The notes: generated from the sequence alone by a model not told the origin. A stretch of DNA of 64,000 nucleotides from Orenia metallireducens (GCF_001693735.1 NZ_LWDV01000007.1:212810-276809), one strand, 5' to 3'. Counted from the first letter of the stretch, positions 15,230-26,752 are shown. A program made the numbers and translations.

Positions 15230-15955
15230 TTAAGTTGTAGATACAGATTCAGTAGTTATAACATATCTATCTCCAGGATAAAAACTAAGACTGAACTCAA
15301 CAGGATTGTCATTAGACAAAGTTACTCTTCTTCTCTTTAAAACCGCTTTACCCTGCTTAACTTTTAGTATATCACTTAACTCTTTATCTGCTTCTATTGC
15401 TTCAATCTCCTGAATAGTTTTAGTTAGAGTATATCCTTCTTCTCTAAGGTGCTGATAGATAGAATCTTTAGCTAAATCTAATTTTAATAATCCTGGAGCC
15501 AATGCATATGGGATATAAGACTTTTCAAAGGCAACAGGTATATCATCAGCAATTCTCAATCTAACTGTCAAAATTACCTTTTGATTATTATTAATCATTA
15601 ATTTATCACAAATTAGCTCATTAGGAGAAATTACATCCTGTGAGAGAACTTTAGTTGAGGGTTTCTTACCCTCTGCTAACATAGTTTCAGTAAAACCTTT
15701 AAATTCGGTGAAGTCTTTTACCTTTTCTTCTGAAACAAAGGTTCCTTGACCCCTCTCTCTATATAAAATACCTTCTTCAATCAAATTACCAACAGCCTTA
15801 CTAATAGTTGCTTTACTAAGATTAAACTCCTCACTTAATTGATTTAAAGAAGGAATTCTCTCTCCTGACTTATATTCTCCTATCTCTATTCTTCTTTTAA
15901 TTATATTCTCTAATTGATAATATAATGGAATTGGACTGCTCTCATCTAATTTCAT
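15230..15955 (-). CDS. GntR/UTRA-family sugar regulator 1
   Basis: A 241-residue HutC/UTRA-subfamily repressor. Residues 1-75 are the winged helix (PLYYQLENIIKRRIEIGEY, LSEEFNLSKATISKAVGNLIEEG, RGQGTFV) and residues ~95-235 the UTRA effector-binding domain. Members usually sense phosphorylated sugars and release the DNA. It lies downstream of the intact PTS operon (IIB-IIC-IIA-GH1), the likely target. Two TATAC-N7-GTATA type sites upstream of that operon are candidate operators. Separated from the GH1 gene by a 470-base spacer, it is probably transcribed on its own. Confidence 0.88.
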   Translation of the reverse strand: MKLDESSPIPLYYQLENIIKRRIEIGEYKSGERIPSLNQLSEEFNLSKATISKAVGNLIEEGILYRERGQGTFVSEEKVKDFTEFKGFTETMLAEGKKPSTKVLSQDVISPNELICDKLMINNNQKVILTVRLRIADDIPVAFEKSYIPYALAPGLLKLDLAKDSIYQHLREEGYTLTKTIQEIEAIEADKELSDILKVKQGKAVLKRRRVTLSNDNPVEFSLSFYPGDRYVITTESVSTT

Positions 15956-16192
15956 CCTATATCTCCTCTTTTACTTTAGTTATTTATCTCTATATAAGTT
16001 TTAATAACCTATACATTCCTTATTTATTACTGATATTAAACTGGTTTAATTTCTTTTAGAATCATTAATATAGCTTCTAGTTTATTATAACACTAGTTAA
16101 TTTTACTTTCAAATAACCTAAATATTATTGAGATATACATATATAAGTTGAATTAATAATTTTAGTAAAAAAGATATAAATCACAACTTTTT

Positions 16193-16270
16193 TGACGCAG
16201 ACTAAAATCTGACTAAGATTCGATTTAAAAGCTCAATTTATTTAATCTTTTATCTGCGTAAATCTGCGTC
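16193..16270. repeat. GACGCAGA-ended inverted-repeat element
   Basis: A 78-base unit in the 473-base spacer between the GntR gene and GH1. It is bounded by GACGCAGA and TCTGCGTC, with further pairing just inside (AATCTGAC.. / ..TTATCTGCGTAAA). Units of this ACGCAGATT type recur between genes in many bacteria. The rest of the spacer (15956-16192 and 16271-16428) shows only AT-rich sequence and presumably the GntR promoter, which I cannot place securely. Confidence 0.5.
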
Positions 16271-16428
16271 TAAACCTTCTTTTTATATTGATTTTAATAT
16301 GAAGAACTTTAATTCAATCTATATAAATGAAAGCAATACTAATAAATTATTATAGCAAATATTAGAGAACTCCAAATTAAAATAGAAATTTGAATTACAT
16401 TGTTACAATATTTGATTTAAAATGGTAT

Positions 16429-17832
16429 CTAATCATTAAAACCATTATTCTGAGCTACTTCCTTAAACCAATATCCAGACTTTTTCATGGTTCTCTTTAA
16501 ATCATCTTCAAGATCAACTTCAATAAATCCATATCTATTTTTGTAAGCATTCATCCAGGACCAATTATCCATTAGAGTCCACATATGGTAGCCATTAACA
16601 TTACATCCTTCTTCTATTGCCTTGTGTAACCACTTCAAATGTTCTTTTACAAAATTAATTCTATAATCATCATCAATATATCCCTTTTTATTTCTAAATC
16701 GAGCTTCATCTTCAACTCCCATACCATTTTCAGAAATAAAGATTGGTAGGTTACCATAATTATCTTTGATATTAATTAATGTATCAAAGGTGCCCTTTGC
16801 GTAAATTTCCCATCCTCTATACCTATTCATTCTCTTACCTGGCATATCATAATACTCAAATAAATGTTCAGGTAAAAAAGGTGCCTTAGCATTTACAGCA
16901 TTCTCCCTTACTTTAACCCTTCTAGGAAAATAATAATTAAATCCTAAAAATTCTACAACTCCTTCTTTTAATAAATTTTTATCACCCTCTTCAACTACAG
17001 GAAGCATATTTCTATCTGCCAATATACTTACTAGTTCTTCTGGGTAAGCTCCTTTAACACATGGATCTAAAAAACTCTTATTAAAGAATAAATCAGCAAT
17101 TCTAGCAGCCTTTAAGTCAGCAGAATTATTACTTCTTGGATAAGAAGGTGTCAAGCTTAATACGATACCTATCCTTCCATCTTCTCTAACTTTACCTTCT
17201 GCTCTCATCTCTTTATAAAGATTAACTACTTTTGCACTAGAGATTGCAGTATTATAAGCCACTTGGATACCTCTTTTACAATCAACGACATCTGGATAGT
17301 GGAAATTATATAAATATCCACCTTCAACAGGGACAATAGGCTCATTATGAGTTACCCAATGCTTAACTCTATCTCCAAAAAGCTCAAAACATATCTTTGC
17401 ATACTCTTCATAATAATTAACAACCTCTCTACTCTCAAAACCACCTAAATCCATCATTGCCATCGGCATATCAAAATGAAATAATGCAATTACAGGTTCA
17501 ATATTATTTTCAATTAGTTTATCGATAAGATTATTATAAAAATCGACACCTTCTTGGTTTATCTCTCCAAAGCCCTTTGGAAATAATCTAGCCCACGAAA
17601 TAGAGGTTCTAAAAGAGTTAAAATTTAACTCTTTCATTAACTCTATATCCTCTTCATATCTATTGTAAAAATCAGAAGTTACTTTAGGACCTACCCCATC
17701 AAAGAATCTATTTGGTTCTAATTTAAACCATCTATCCCAAGTAGTCTCTCCTCTCTTATCTGAGGCACCTTCAACTTGGAGTGCAGATACAGCAGCCCCC
17801 CACCAAAATCCTTCTGGAAATATATATTTCAT
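16429..17832 (-). CDS. GH1 6-phospho-beta-glucosidase of PTS operon 1
   Basis: A 467-residue glycoside hydrolase family 1 enzyme. Acid/base glutamate is in THNEPIVPVEG and the nucleophile in ISENGMGVED, both intact. From the ATG at 17832, which has GGGGG ten bases upstream, the protein starts MKYIFPEGFWWGAAVSALQVEG, the usual GH1 opening; the ORF can be extended upstream but without ribosome site. It would split 6-phospho-beta-glucosides imported by the PTS genes just upstream (IIB, IIC, IIA). Phospho-specificity is inferred from context. Last gene of the operon. Confidence 0.9.
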   Translation of the reverse strand: MKYIFPEGFWWGAAVSALQVEGASDKRGETTWDRWFKLEPNRFFDGVGPKVTSDFYNRYEEDIELMKELNFNSFRTSISWARLFPKGFGEINQEGVDFYNNLIDKLIENNIEPVIALFHFDMPMAMMDLGGFESREVVNYYEEYAKICFELFGDRVKHWVTHNEPIVPVEGGYLYNFHYPDVVDCKRGIQVAYNTAISSAKVVNLYKEMRAEGKVREDGRIGIVLSLTPSYPRSNNSADLKAARIADLFFNKSFLDPCVKGAYPEELVSILADRNMLPVVEEGDKNLLKEGVVEFLGFNYYFPRRVKVRENAVNAKAPFLPEHLFEYYDMPGKRMNRYRGWEIYAKGTFDTLINIKDNYGNLPIFISENGMGVEDEARFRNKKGYIDDDYRINFVKEHLKWLHKAIEEGCNVNGYHMWTLMDNWSWMNAYKNRYGFIEVDLEDDLKRTMKKSGYWFKEVAQNNGFND

Positions 17833-18034
17833 CTTATTACCCCCTAAACTTATTTTATACAAATAAAAATTAGAAGTTTCCATCACTTCTATGCTGTAAA
17901 GGTTATCAATAACTGCTTTCTGGTATCATAATCAATTTATTCTATCCCTTAAGAGTTCTTAAGGGATAGAATAATATCTAGTTATAACCTTATACTCTTT
18001 ACTTAAATGTCATAATCTTATATTTGAAACTAAA

Positions 18035-18352
18035 CTATGCTTTAAGACTATGAATCTCTTTTTGCATTTGAATCATCTCTCCAATTAAATCTTTTGCTAA
18101 AGTAGCACTTGCTAAATGGTCTTGAGCATGAACCATCAAAATACTAACTTCATTCTTTTGCCCTTGAGCCTCTTTAGTAATCAATTCCGTTTGGATATCA
18201 TGGGCCCTATGAAAGAAGTGATTAGCTTCTTTTAACCTCTCTTCAGCTTCATTAAATTTTCCTTCTTTAGCTAAAGCAAGAGCTTCAAAGGATACTCCCT
18301 TAGCGTTACCTGCTTCGGTAATAATCTTAAATACTATCTCTTCTGAACTCAT
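18035..18352 (-). CDS. PTS lactose/cellobiose-family IIA (operon 1)
   Basis: A 105-residue helical IIA protein of the Lac family. The phosphorylated histidine lies in the LMVHAQDHLASATLAKDLI segment, and QTELITKEAQG is a family signature. It takes phosphate from HPr and passes it to IIB in the cytosol. AGGGGAGG precedes the ATG. The gene follows IIC by 14 bases. The protein is very similar to the IIA of operon 2 at 25470. Confidence 0.95.
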   Translation of the reverse strand: MSSEEIVFKIITEAGNAKGVSFEALALAKEGKFNEAEERLKEANHFFHRAHDIQTELITKEAQGQKNEVSILMVHAQDHLASATLAKDLIGEMIQMQKEIHSLKA

Positions 18353-18366
18353 ATCTTCCCCTCCCC

Positions 18367-19701
18367 TTATAAACTAATAGAACCTTCTGCTATATCATCT
18401 TGCTGTTCTTCTCTTTCTTTATCAACAAGTTGCTTCTCATAAGCCTTAAAGAATGGATAATACATTAATCCTCCTAAAGCTGCTAGAACTATTACCAAAA
18501 CCCCAGCTCTCCAATCAAGTGTTGATAAGAATGCTCCAATTGGTGCTGGAGTAGTCCAAGGTGGATTGATAAATGCCTTTCCAACCCAACCAAATTTAAC
18601 TACAAAGTAAGCTATTACACCCAAAATAGGTTGCACAAAAACAAAAGGGATAAACATAATTGGATTTAATACCAAAGGAGAACCAAAGATAACTGGCTCA
18701 TTGATATTAAATAGACTTGGTAGTAGACTCAATTTACCAATACTTTTAAGTTGCTTAGAACGACTCTTTAGATATAAGAATACCAATGCTAATGTAGCAC
18801 CTGAACCACCAATTACTACAAAGTAAGACCAAAATGGTGTTGTATAAACATACTTCATTGACTCTCCTGCTACACGAAGTTCTGCGTTTCTCATCCAATT
18901 TTGATCTAAAAATGCTTGTTGAATAGCCCCAACAGTTGACGCTCCATGGATACCAGTAAACCATAATAATTGGCATAATAAAGCAAAGAAGAATACTCCA
19001 AAGGGGCTATCTACTGCATTTACTGCTGGTGCCATCATTGCCATAATAGCCTGTGGTAATAACATACCTGTTGTACTTTGAATAATTAGACTAATAAAAT
19101 AGAAGATTGTCATCAGGATAAAGGCTGGTATTAAAGTAGCAAAAGAACTAGCTACTGCTGGCGGAACACCATCTGGCATTTTAATTGTAATTTCTCTCTC
19201 TTCTAAAAACTTTAATAATTCAACACTTAAAATTCCAATAATTATTGCTGTAAATAAGCCTTTAGCATCAAGATAAGCCATTGAGAGTGTACCATCTGTA
19301 GCTGGTGCAGAGACTAATAAATAACTCATAAGCCCCATTCCAATACTCGATAATGGATTTAACTTATAAGTTTTAGCTAAACTATAACTGATACCAATTA
19401 CTGCAAAGATACCTAATAAAGCCATTGTCATTTGAAAGGGCATCATAATAGCATCACCATTGGCATCAGCCCAACTCTTCCATACTAATAATAATCTTAT
19501 AAGAAAATTAGGATTAGAACCTACTCTACTAGGGTCTACTGGTGGAAATCTTAAAATCAATGCCGCACTTCCCACAATTGTAAAAGGAATCGTACTAATT
19601 AAACCATCTCTAACTGCTCTTAAGTGTCTTTGATTTGATATTTGACCCATGACTGGCATAAATTTATTCTCTAAAAAATCAAAAAATTTATTTTTCCCCA
19701 T
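18367..19701 (-). CDS. PTS lactose/cellobiose-family IIC permease (operon 1)
   Basis: The membrane channel of the phosphotransferase system, 444 residues with about ten hydrophobic segments. Family signatures include the central FNINEPVIFGSP(L)VLNP, and KMPDGVPPAVASSF. The N-terminus FLENKFMPVMGQISNQRHL is typical of CelB-type IIC. Encoded between IIB (91 bases upstream) and IIA. It imports a beta-glucoside or related disaccharide; cellobiose or chitobiose cannot be told apart from sequence. It is the intact reference for the decayed IIC at 25863. Confidence 0.95.
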   Translation of the reverse strand: MGKNKFFDFLENKFMPVMGQISNQRHLRAVRDGLISTIPFTIVGSAALILRFPPVDPSRVGSNPNFLIRLLLVWKSWADANGDAIMMPFQMTMALLGIFAVIGISYSLAKTYKLNPLSSIGMGLMSYLLVSAPATDGTLSMAYLDAKGLFTAIIIGILSVELLKFLEEREITIKMPDGVPPAVASSFATLIPAFILMTIFYFISLIIQSTTGMLLPQAIMAMMAPAVNAVDSPFGVFFFALLCQLLWFTGIHGASTVGAIQQAFLDQNWMRNAELRVAGESMKYVYTTPFWSYFVVIGGSGATLALVFLYLKSRSKQLKSIGKLSLLPSLFNINEPVIFGSPLVLNPIMFIPFVFVQPILGVIAYFVVKFGWVGKAFINPPWTTPAPIGAFLSTLDWRAGVLVIVLAALGGLMYYPFFKAYEKQLVDKEREEQQDDIAEGSISL

Positions 19702-19792
19702 ATTAAATCCTCCTATATTTTTTATAAATTTAGAGTATTAATACTTCTAATCTTTTCTTATAAACTTATAAATAGTAGTATCACTCTATTTA

Positions 19793-20095
19793 TTACTTAA
19801 CCATTTCTAAAGCCTGCTCCAAAACCTTAGCTCCATTTACCAGCCCATAAGCTGCTGAATCAATTACAGCTACTGGTATCCCATATTCACCTGCAATCTT
19901 CTTAAATTCATTTTCCTTATATCTGATTTGAGGACCTAATAAGACAACATCATAATCCTCTACTACATCTTCAAATACATCTACCGCCTCAGCTTTAATA
20001 AATGCTTCTAATCCCTTAGTTTCAGCCGCCTCCTTCATCTTTTCTACCATTAAACTAGTACTCATCCCAGCATTACAAGTTAATAAAATCTTCAT
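19793..20095 (-). CDS. PTS lactose/cellobiose-family IIB (operon 1)
   Basis: A 100-residue cytosolic IIB. The phospho-cysteine is C8 in LLTCNAGMSTSLMVEKM, followed by LGPQIRYKENEFKKIA, the lac-family pattern. It passes phosphate from IIA to the incoming sugar. First gene of operon 1, downstream of the duplicated promoter/operator segment (20160-20545). GGAGGTAAATTTT precedes the ATG. Confidence 0.95.
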   Translation of the reverse strand: MKILLTCNAGMSTSLMVEKMKEAAETKGLEAFIKAEAVDVFEDVVEDYDVVLLGPQIRYKENEFKKIAGEYGIPVAVIDSAAYGLVNGAKVLEQALEMVK

Positions 20096-20159
20096 AAAAT
20101 TTACCTCCTTAAATTAAATAATTTAGATAAAGTACTATCTTATATAGATATGTGAATTT

Positions 20160-20545
20160 AAAATTTTAAACTCACATATCTATATTATAAACTTATATTT
20201 AGGAAAAACTATTTAGATTATATTCTTAACCCCTTATAAGCATACAATTCTATACTAGTAGTGTACACCACCTTCTTAGACAAAAATATTTTTTATAGAT
20301 CATGAAAAATTAAAATCAAACCTACTTCTTAACTATATCCTTATCATCTTAAAAATAGTAAGTCAAATTTTAAATTTACATACCCAATCATTATAAACTT
20401 ATATCTTTGGCAAGAGCTATTTAGACTGTATTTCGTTATATTATAATTATATAGCCCTATACTAGTGGTGTATACCACCCTCTGGAACAAAAAATATTTT
20501 TCATCTATAATTAGTATAACAAAAGTTATTTCTGTTTTCAAGTAA
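20160..20545 (-). promoter_or_regulatory. Control region of PTS operon 1: promoter and two operator-like dyads in a tandem duplication
   Basis: A clear minus-strand promoter has TTGAAA at 20536-20541, a 17-base spacer and TATACT at 20513-20518. Below it are two similar dyads, GGTATACACCACTAGTATAG (20457-20476) and GGTGTACACTACTAGTATAG (20250-20269), 207 bases apart. Each lies in the same wider context (ATTATAAACTTATAT..GCTATTTAGA..), so the segment looks tandemly duplicated with divergence. The dyads have the form TATAC-N7-GTATA and are candidate sites for GntR regulator 1; that pairing is inference. Confidence 0.6.
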
Positions 20546-20629
20546 TTTTTCTTTTATTAAGGCAAATAATAGAATTATCCTTTAAAATCCTCTTCATCTA
20601 TCCAACAATTTTTATGAAATAACTTAACT

Positions 20630-21228
20630 TTATTTAGTAAAAGATATAAAAAACGTGGAAGACTCCACTCTTAACAAGCGATACTTCTTTTCCTTGCTCC
20701 CACCATATTCATCACTTCTATGATTAGTTAAAGGTGACAGAAATTGATTGATTAGATATCCATAGGCAGCATGAATCTCAATAATATCAAACCCAACCTC
20801 CTTAGCTCTGATTGCTCCTTTTTGAAAGGCATGGATGGTCTCTTTAATCTCTGTTATAGTCATCTCCTTGGGAGTATGTATATCCTCTCCATAGGTAATT
20901 GGGGAAGGTGCAATAATCTCACCATTTAATTTAGCCTTACGCCCTGCATGGGCTAGCTAGATACCAATCTTTGAACCATTTTGATGGACTGAATCCATTA
21001 ACCTCTTTAACCCTTCAACCTGTTGATCATTCCAAATCCCCAAATCATAAGGTGAGATACGACCTTGAGGTGTTACTGCTGTTGCTTCAGTCATTCATAA
21101 TCAGCCCCACTTGACCTACTGCTCTATTAGTATAATGGGTTAAATACCAATCGGTTGCCTTTCCATCTTCTTTTTCAACAAAATACATACACATTGGTGA
21201 CATTACAATTCTATTCTCAATTCAACAC
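20630..21228 (-). pseudogene. Old yellow enzyme-type NADH:flavin oxidoreductase, degenerate
   Basis: Translating the minus strand gives a readable OYE/NamA-like protein in broken pieces: [20 protein letters not shown], then after a frameshift [20 protein letters not shown], then KIG-I[18 protein letters not shown], then [19 protein letters not shown] and SDEYGGS. Normal family members read IGxQLAHAGRK, so the stop probably arose from a CAG to TAG change. The start and the last ~150 residues are missing. The enzyme would have been a flavin ene-reductase. Confidence 0.75.
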
Positions 21229-21806
21229 TTTTGATTTTATATGATGAGATGAAGAGTACTTGAGCAGTAGTATTATCAATATCTAATAATAAAATTAATA
21301 GATAAGCTAGAATTGGTCTGATAATTAAGCAGATAAGACTAGCTATATAAACATCTGCCCCCTACCAGCATTATAAAAATCCACAGTATGAGTTATCAAA
21401 GTCTGAACAAGTAAGACCCTAATCTGTACAGAGATAGTGTAAGTAGCAAAAGAAGTCTCACCAAAAACTAAAGCTATTAAAGGAAGAGAAAAGTTCCCTA
21501 AATTATAGAACATAATAGTATTTTTAAAAGCACTTTCTTTTGCTATAGTGTATCCTCATAATTTTGAAATTATCACACTTACTACTGCAAGACCTATAAG
21601 AAACAATGCTGCAAATAACAAAACCTTTAATAGCCTTGTATCTATCATAATCTCATATATCTTCACAAAGACTAGAGAAGGGACAAAGATTTTACTTAAA
21701 GAATTGATATCAAACTTGAGCTTTTTAGCCAATAGATAACCTAAAGTAATTATTAAAAAAATTGGTGATATGTTATTAAATAGTACAAATAAAAAGACCT
21801 CTACTT
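21229..21806 (-). pseudogene. AEC-family (auxin efflux carrier-like) permease, degenerate
   Basis: Minus-strand translation yields VEVFLFVLFNNISPIFLIIT, LGYLLAKKLKFDINSLSKIF, a TGA, then KNTIMFYNLGNFSLPLIALV and FGETSFATYT before further stops. The NLGNFSLPL/FGE pattern is typical of AEC permeases. A good AAGGAGGAAG site is present but the start codon after it is lost. Only about half of a normal permease remains. Confidence 0.65.
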
Positions 21807-21906
21807 GTCTTCCTCCTTATTATTCTAATAACTCCTTATCAATAGACAATTTAAGCAACAATATTATAGTTCAAGATAAATGTATATACCCCTTCTAACA
21901 AATACA

Positions 21907-21945
21907 AAGAGAAGGACTTACCTTAAAAACTCAAGATAAGTCCCC
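21907..21945 (-). terminator. Terminator of the second GH1 gene
   Basis: GGACTTATCTTGAG and the matching AAGGTAAGTCC form a stem just after the GH1 stop codon on the minus strand, followed by TTCTCTTTG. Confidence 0.6.
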
Positions 21946-21954
21946 TCTCCAAGC

Positions 21955-23415
<1,461 letters not shown>

Positions 23416-23490
23416 TTAGTTATAAAATCTTTCAAATATTTTCTTTTCTAAATACGACTATGTTCTATTCAAACTATATAGATCATAGTA

Positions 23491-23690
23491 GTTAATGGGT
23501 AAATTGCGACACTTTTACTTTAACTCCGCAACCAAATTGCTTATTGTTATCATTAACTAGATTTTTTAATCAAATTTTAATTGAATTCTAAAATCTCAAT
23601 TCAATTTTTGCTTCGTTCAAACAGAAATTTTTTCGACTTAAAACCTTTAAAGTCTTTTAAACGCTACATTAAAATAGAAGTCTAACCCTA
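23491..23690. repeat. Dispersed intergenic element, copy C (degenerate)
   Basis: Begins TTAATGGGTAAATTGCGACACTTT, the same left end as the other copies, then diverges. It regains identity in the TTGCTTCGTTCAAACA block and the GAATTTTTTCG..TTAAAACC segment shared with 60655-61008. The internal CCTCCGTGGCAAAGCC block is missing. Confidence 0.5.
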
Positions 23691-23756
23691 AAATAGCTAT
23701 AAAGATAAAACGATTTATCAATAAAGCCACTGGAATAAATAGTAGCAACCTCAAGA

Positions 23757-24047
23757 TTACCGTAAAATTGAGATAACATCTTCTTTTCCAATTGGTTTAT
23801 TAAATATTACCTCACCATTGAAGTCCACAATGTGACTACCATTAGTAGTTAAATAAGCCAAGCCTGGTATATCTTGTGTTAACCTCTGAGCTTCTCCATA
23901 ATTTCTTCCAGTAGCAATAACTACCTTATAACCTTTAATGATAAGTCACTTTAAAACATCTTTATTTCTTTTAGATATACTAACCTTTGAATTTAATAAG
24001 GTACCATCCATATCAAGTAATATCATCTCTATCTCATGATTAAACAC
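23757..24047 (-). pseudogene. Cof-type HAD phosphatase, degenerate
   Basis: Minus-strand translation from a GTG start gives FNHEIEMILLDMDGTLLNSK, the HAD motif I aspartates, then a TGA, then LIIKGYKVVIATGRNYGEAQ (motif II region) and LAYLTTNGSHIVDFNGEVIF, before a TAA. That is only the N-terminal ~90 of roughly 270 residues. The family dephosphorylates sugar phosphates and would fit a PTS operon. Located between the GH4 and GH1 genes. Confidence 0.8.
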
Positions 24048-24071
24048 CTATCACACCTAACAGTCATATAA

Positions 24072-24110
24072 AAGAAAAGACTTATCTTAAATCTCAAGAT
24101 AAGCCCTCTC
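24072..24110 (-). terminator. Terminator below GH4 gene 1
   Basis: CTTATCTT GAGATTT AAGATAAG hairpin on the minus strand followed by TCTTTTCTTTTATA, about 25 bases after the GH4 stop. Confidence 0.65.
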
Positions 24111-24132
24111 TTAAAATATTTTTATTACTAAG

Positions 24133-25470
24133 CTATTTTACTCTACCAGACTCAACTACAGCTTTAAATTGAGGTAGATAATCAATATTCTCTTTGATAA
24201 TATCATCTAATAATGGCTTAGCAATACTGCTTTCTACCAATGGATGAATAACTAACGCTTGTAATGCAGCATCATAATCTCCATATACCCCTGCCTCTAC
24301 AGCCAATGCTTCATACTCATTTACTACTTGTAATAAACCTTTTACTTTAGAAGGTAATGGTTTAACATTTAATGGATGTGCACCTTCTTTATCTACATAA
24401 CAAGTCCTTTCGATTGCTGAATCATTTGGTAAACAATCTACTGTTCCATTATTTTGGATATTAACATAATGAATTGTTCCTTTATCATTATAGATTGCAC
24501 TGATTAAATCACAAGCAGCATCAGAGTAATATTGACCTCCACGTTGCTCTAATTGCTTTGGTTTCACTTTTAAATTTGGGTCTTTGTATAATTCAAATAG
24601 CTCTGCTTCTACCTTTTTAACTACCTCTCCACGAGTTCCTTTAGTCTTAGCAGAATCTATCTCTTCTTCTAGCATCTTAGCTGTTAGATAATAGTATCTG
24701 TGGTATGGACAAGGCATCATGCCTAATGACTTAAGAAGATCATCTCCCCATCCAAAATCAGGAATATTTTCAACCTCTTTTCCTTGACCAAAGATTAACT
24801 TTTCAATTACCTCATCAATCTTACTTTCACCTTTGTAGATAACATCTCTCCCCCAGACAAGGTGATTTAATCCTACTAGATCCATTCTCACACCTGCTCT
24901 ATCTACACCTAAGATATCAGCACTGATCATATGCATCTTAACTGGAACATTACATAGACCGATAGATTTTACATTTGTATGCTTATTAACAGTTTCTGTA
25001 ATGATTCCACTTGGGTTAGTAAAGTTAATTAACCATGCATCTGGAGCTAACTCTTCAATATCCTTACAGATATCTAAGATTACAGGAATAGTTCTTAAAG
25101 CCTTAGCTAATCCACCTGCTCCTGTAGTCTCTTGACCGATACAGTTATACCTTAATGGAATCTTCTCATCTCTAATTCTGGCATCTAATAAACCTACCCT
25201 AAATTGAGTTGTTACAAAGTCTGCATCTTTAATGGCTTCTCTTCTATCTAAAGTTAAGTGAATCTTCATATCTACTCCAGCCTCTTCAACCATTCTTTGA
25301 GCTAGCTTTCCAACGATATCTAATTTCCACTTACCCTCTTCAATATCTACTAAATATAAATCTTTAACTGGAAGTTCATCATATCTTTTGATAAAACCTT
25401 CAACTATCTCAGGAGTATAACTACTTCCTCCACCAATTGTTGCAATCTTCAAGCCTCTTTTAGTTGCCAT
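24133..25470 (-). CDS. GH4 6-phospho-alpha/beta-glucosidase, copy 1 (operon 2)
   Basis: A 445-residue NAD- and metal-dependent family 4 glycosidase of the CelF/LicH type. IATIGGGSSYTPEIVEGF is the NAD site; the metal-binding cysteine is in CNVPVKMH and the histidine in GLNHL. The ATG at 25470 overlaps the IIA stop (TAATG), so the pair is coupled. It acts on phosphorylated disaccharides brought in by the PTS. A near-identical copy lies at 30956-32293; they differ mostly around residues 220-250. Confidence 0.93.
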   Translation of the reverse strand: MATKRGLKIATIGGGSSYTPEIVEGFIKRYDELPVKDLYLVDIEEGKWKLDIVGKLAQRMVEEAGVDMKIHLTLDRREAIKDADFVTTQFRVGLLDARIRDEKIPLRYNCIGQETTGAGGLAKALRTIPVILDICKDIEELAPDAWLINFTNPSGIITETVNKHTNVKSIGLCNVPVKMHMISADILGVDRAGVRMDLVGLNHLVWGRDVIYKGESKIDEVIEKLIFGQGKEVENIPDFGWGDDLLKSLGMMPCPYHRYYYLTAKMLEEEIDSAKTKGTRGEVVKKVEAELFELYKDPNLKVKPKQLEQRGGQYYSDAACDLISAIYNDKGTIHYVNIQNNGTVDCLPNDSAIERTCYVDKEGAHPLNVKPLPSKVKGLLQVVNEYEALAVEAGVYGDYDAALQALVIHPLVESSIAKPLLDDIIKENIDYLPQFKAVVESGRVK

Positions 25471-25799
25471 TAGCAATCACCAGCTTTTTTAAGTTCATAA
25501 ATCTCTCTTTGCATCTTAATCATCTCTGTAACTAAGTCCTTAGTTAAAGTTGCAGTAGCTAAATGGTCTTGAGCATGAACCATCAAAATACCTACCTCAG
25601 TCTTCTCACCTTGTGCTTCTTTAGTAATTAGCTCAGTTTGAATGTCATGAGCATTATGGAAAAACTGATTACATTCTTTTAATTTTGCCTCTGCTTCTTC
25701 AAACTTACCTTCTCTTGCTAATGCTAAAGCTTCAAAAGCTATCCCTTTGGCATTACCTGCTTCTGTTATAATAGTAAAGATTATCTCTTCAGAACTCAT
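25470..25799 (-). CDS. PTS lactose/cellobiose-family IIA (operon 2)
   Basis: A 109-residue IIA with the phospho-histidine in LMVHAQDHLATATLTKDLV, very close in sequence to the IIA of operon 1. It appears intact with an AGGGGG site before the ATG. Its partner IIC in this operon is broken, so it may serve the permease of operon 1 or be on the way out. The stop codon overlaps the GH4 start. Confidence 0.93.
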   Translation of the reverse strand: MSSEEIIFTIITEAGNAKGIAFEALALAREGKFEEAEAKLKECNQFFHNAHDIQTELITKEAQGEKTEVGILMVHAQDHLATATLTKDLVTEMIKMQREIYELKKAGDC

Positions 25800-25862
25800 C
25801 TTAATTTCCCCCTTATAAACTCAATATCTTGTAACCTTATAAATTTATTATCTTAAATAGCC

Positions 25863-26752
25863 TTATAATCTTAAGGTAGTAATAAAAGCTCCAATTGGTG
25901 CTGGAGTAGTCCAAGGTGAGTTAACAAAGGCTTTTCCTACCCAACCCCATTTAGTTGCAAAATAAGCTATTACTCCAAGTATAGGAGTTGTAAATACAAA
26001 TGGAATAAATATAATTGGATTCAATACAAGTGGTGCACCACAGATAACTGGCTCATTAATATTGAATAAACTTGGTATTATAGCTACCTTTCCAATACTA
26101 CTTAACTGCTTAGAACGACTTCTTAGTAATAAGAAAGCTAATGTTGCACCTGAACTACCAATAACCATAAAGAAGCTCCAGAACGATCTTGTATAAATAA
26201 ATTGCATCGCTTCACCAGCTACACGCATATCTGCATCCATCATAAGGAACTCATTACTGCTGGTGGTACACCAGCAGGCATCTTAATCTTAATATCTCTT
26301 TCTTCCATAAATCTAAGAATCTCTATTGATAATAAACCAACAACAATCGCAGTAAAGAGACCTTTAACATCAAGATAAGCCATCGGTAAGGCTCCATTTG
26401 CCGCTGGAGCTGAAGCTACCAAATAGGACATTAATCCCATTCCTACACCAGATAAGGGATCTAATTTATAAGTTTTAGCCATATTATAGGAGATACCAAT
26501 TACTGCAAACAAACCTGATAGAACCATGGTCATTTGGAATGGCACCATTATCGCAGCACCATTAGCATCTGCCCACGCCTTCCAAGCCAATAACATTCTG
26601 ATAAGAACTCCAGGGTCTGCTCCTACCTTAGTTGGATCTACAGGTGGATATCTCAAAATTAAAGGGGCACTACCTAAGATTGTAAAAGGAATAATACTGA
26701 TTAATCCATCACGAACTGCTCCCAAGTATCTTTGATTACCAACTTTAGCCAT
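25863..26752 (-). pseudogene. PTS IIC permease of operon 2, deleted internally and at both ends
   Basis: Two overlapping ORFs (26240-26752 and 25863-26243) together resemble the IIC of operon 1 but with losses. The first ~15 residues are gone (it starts AKVGNQRYLGAVRDGL). About 85 residues between GVPPAVMSS and DADMRVAGEAM are deleted with a frame change. The end after GAFITTL lacks the last ~45 residues including a membrane span. The rest is well conserved, so the damage is recent. It cannot form a normal channel. Confidence 0.88.
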
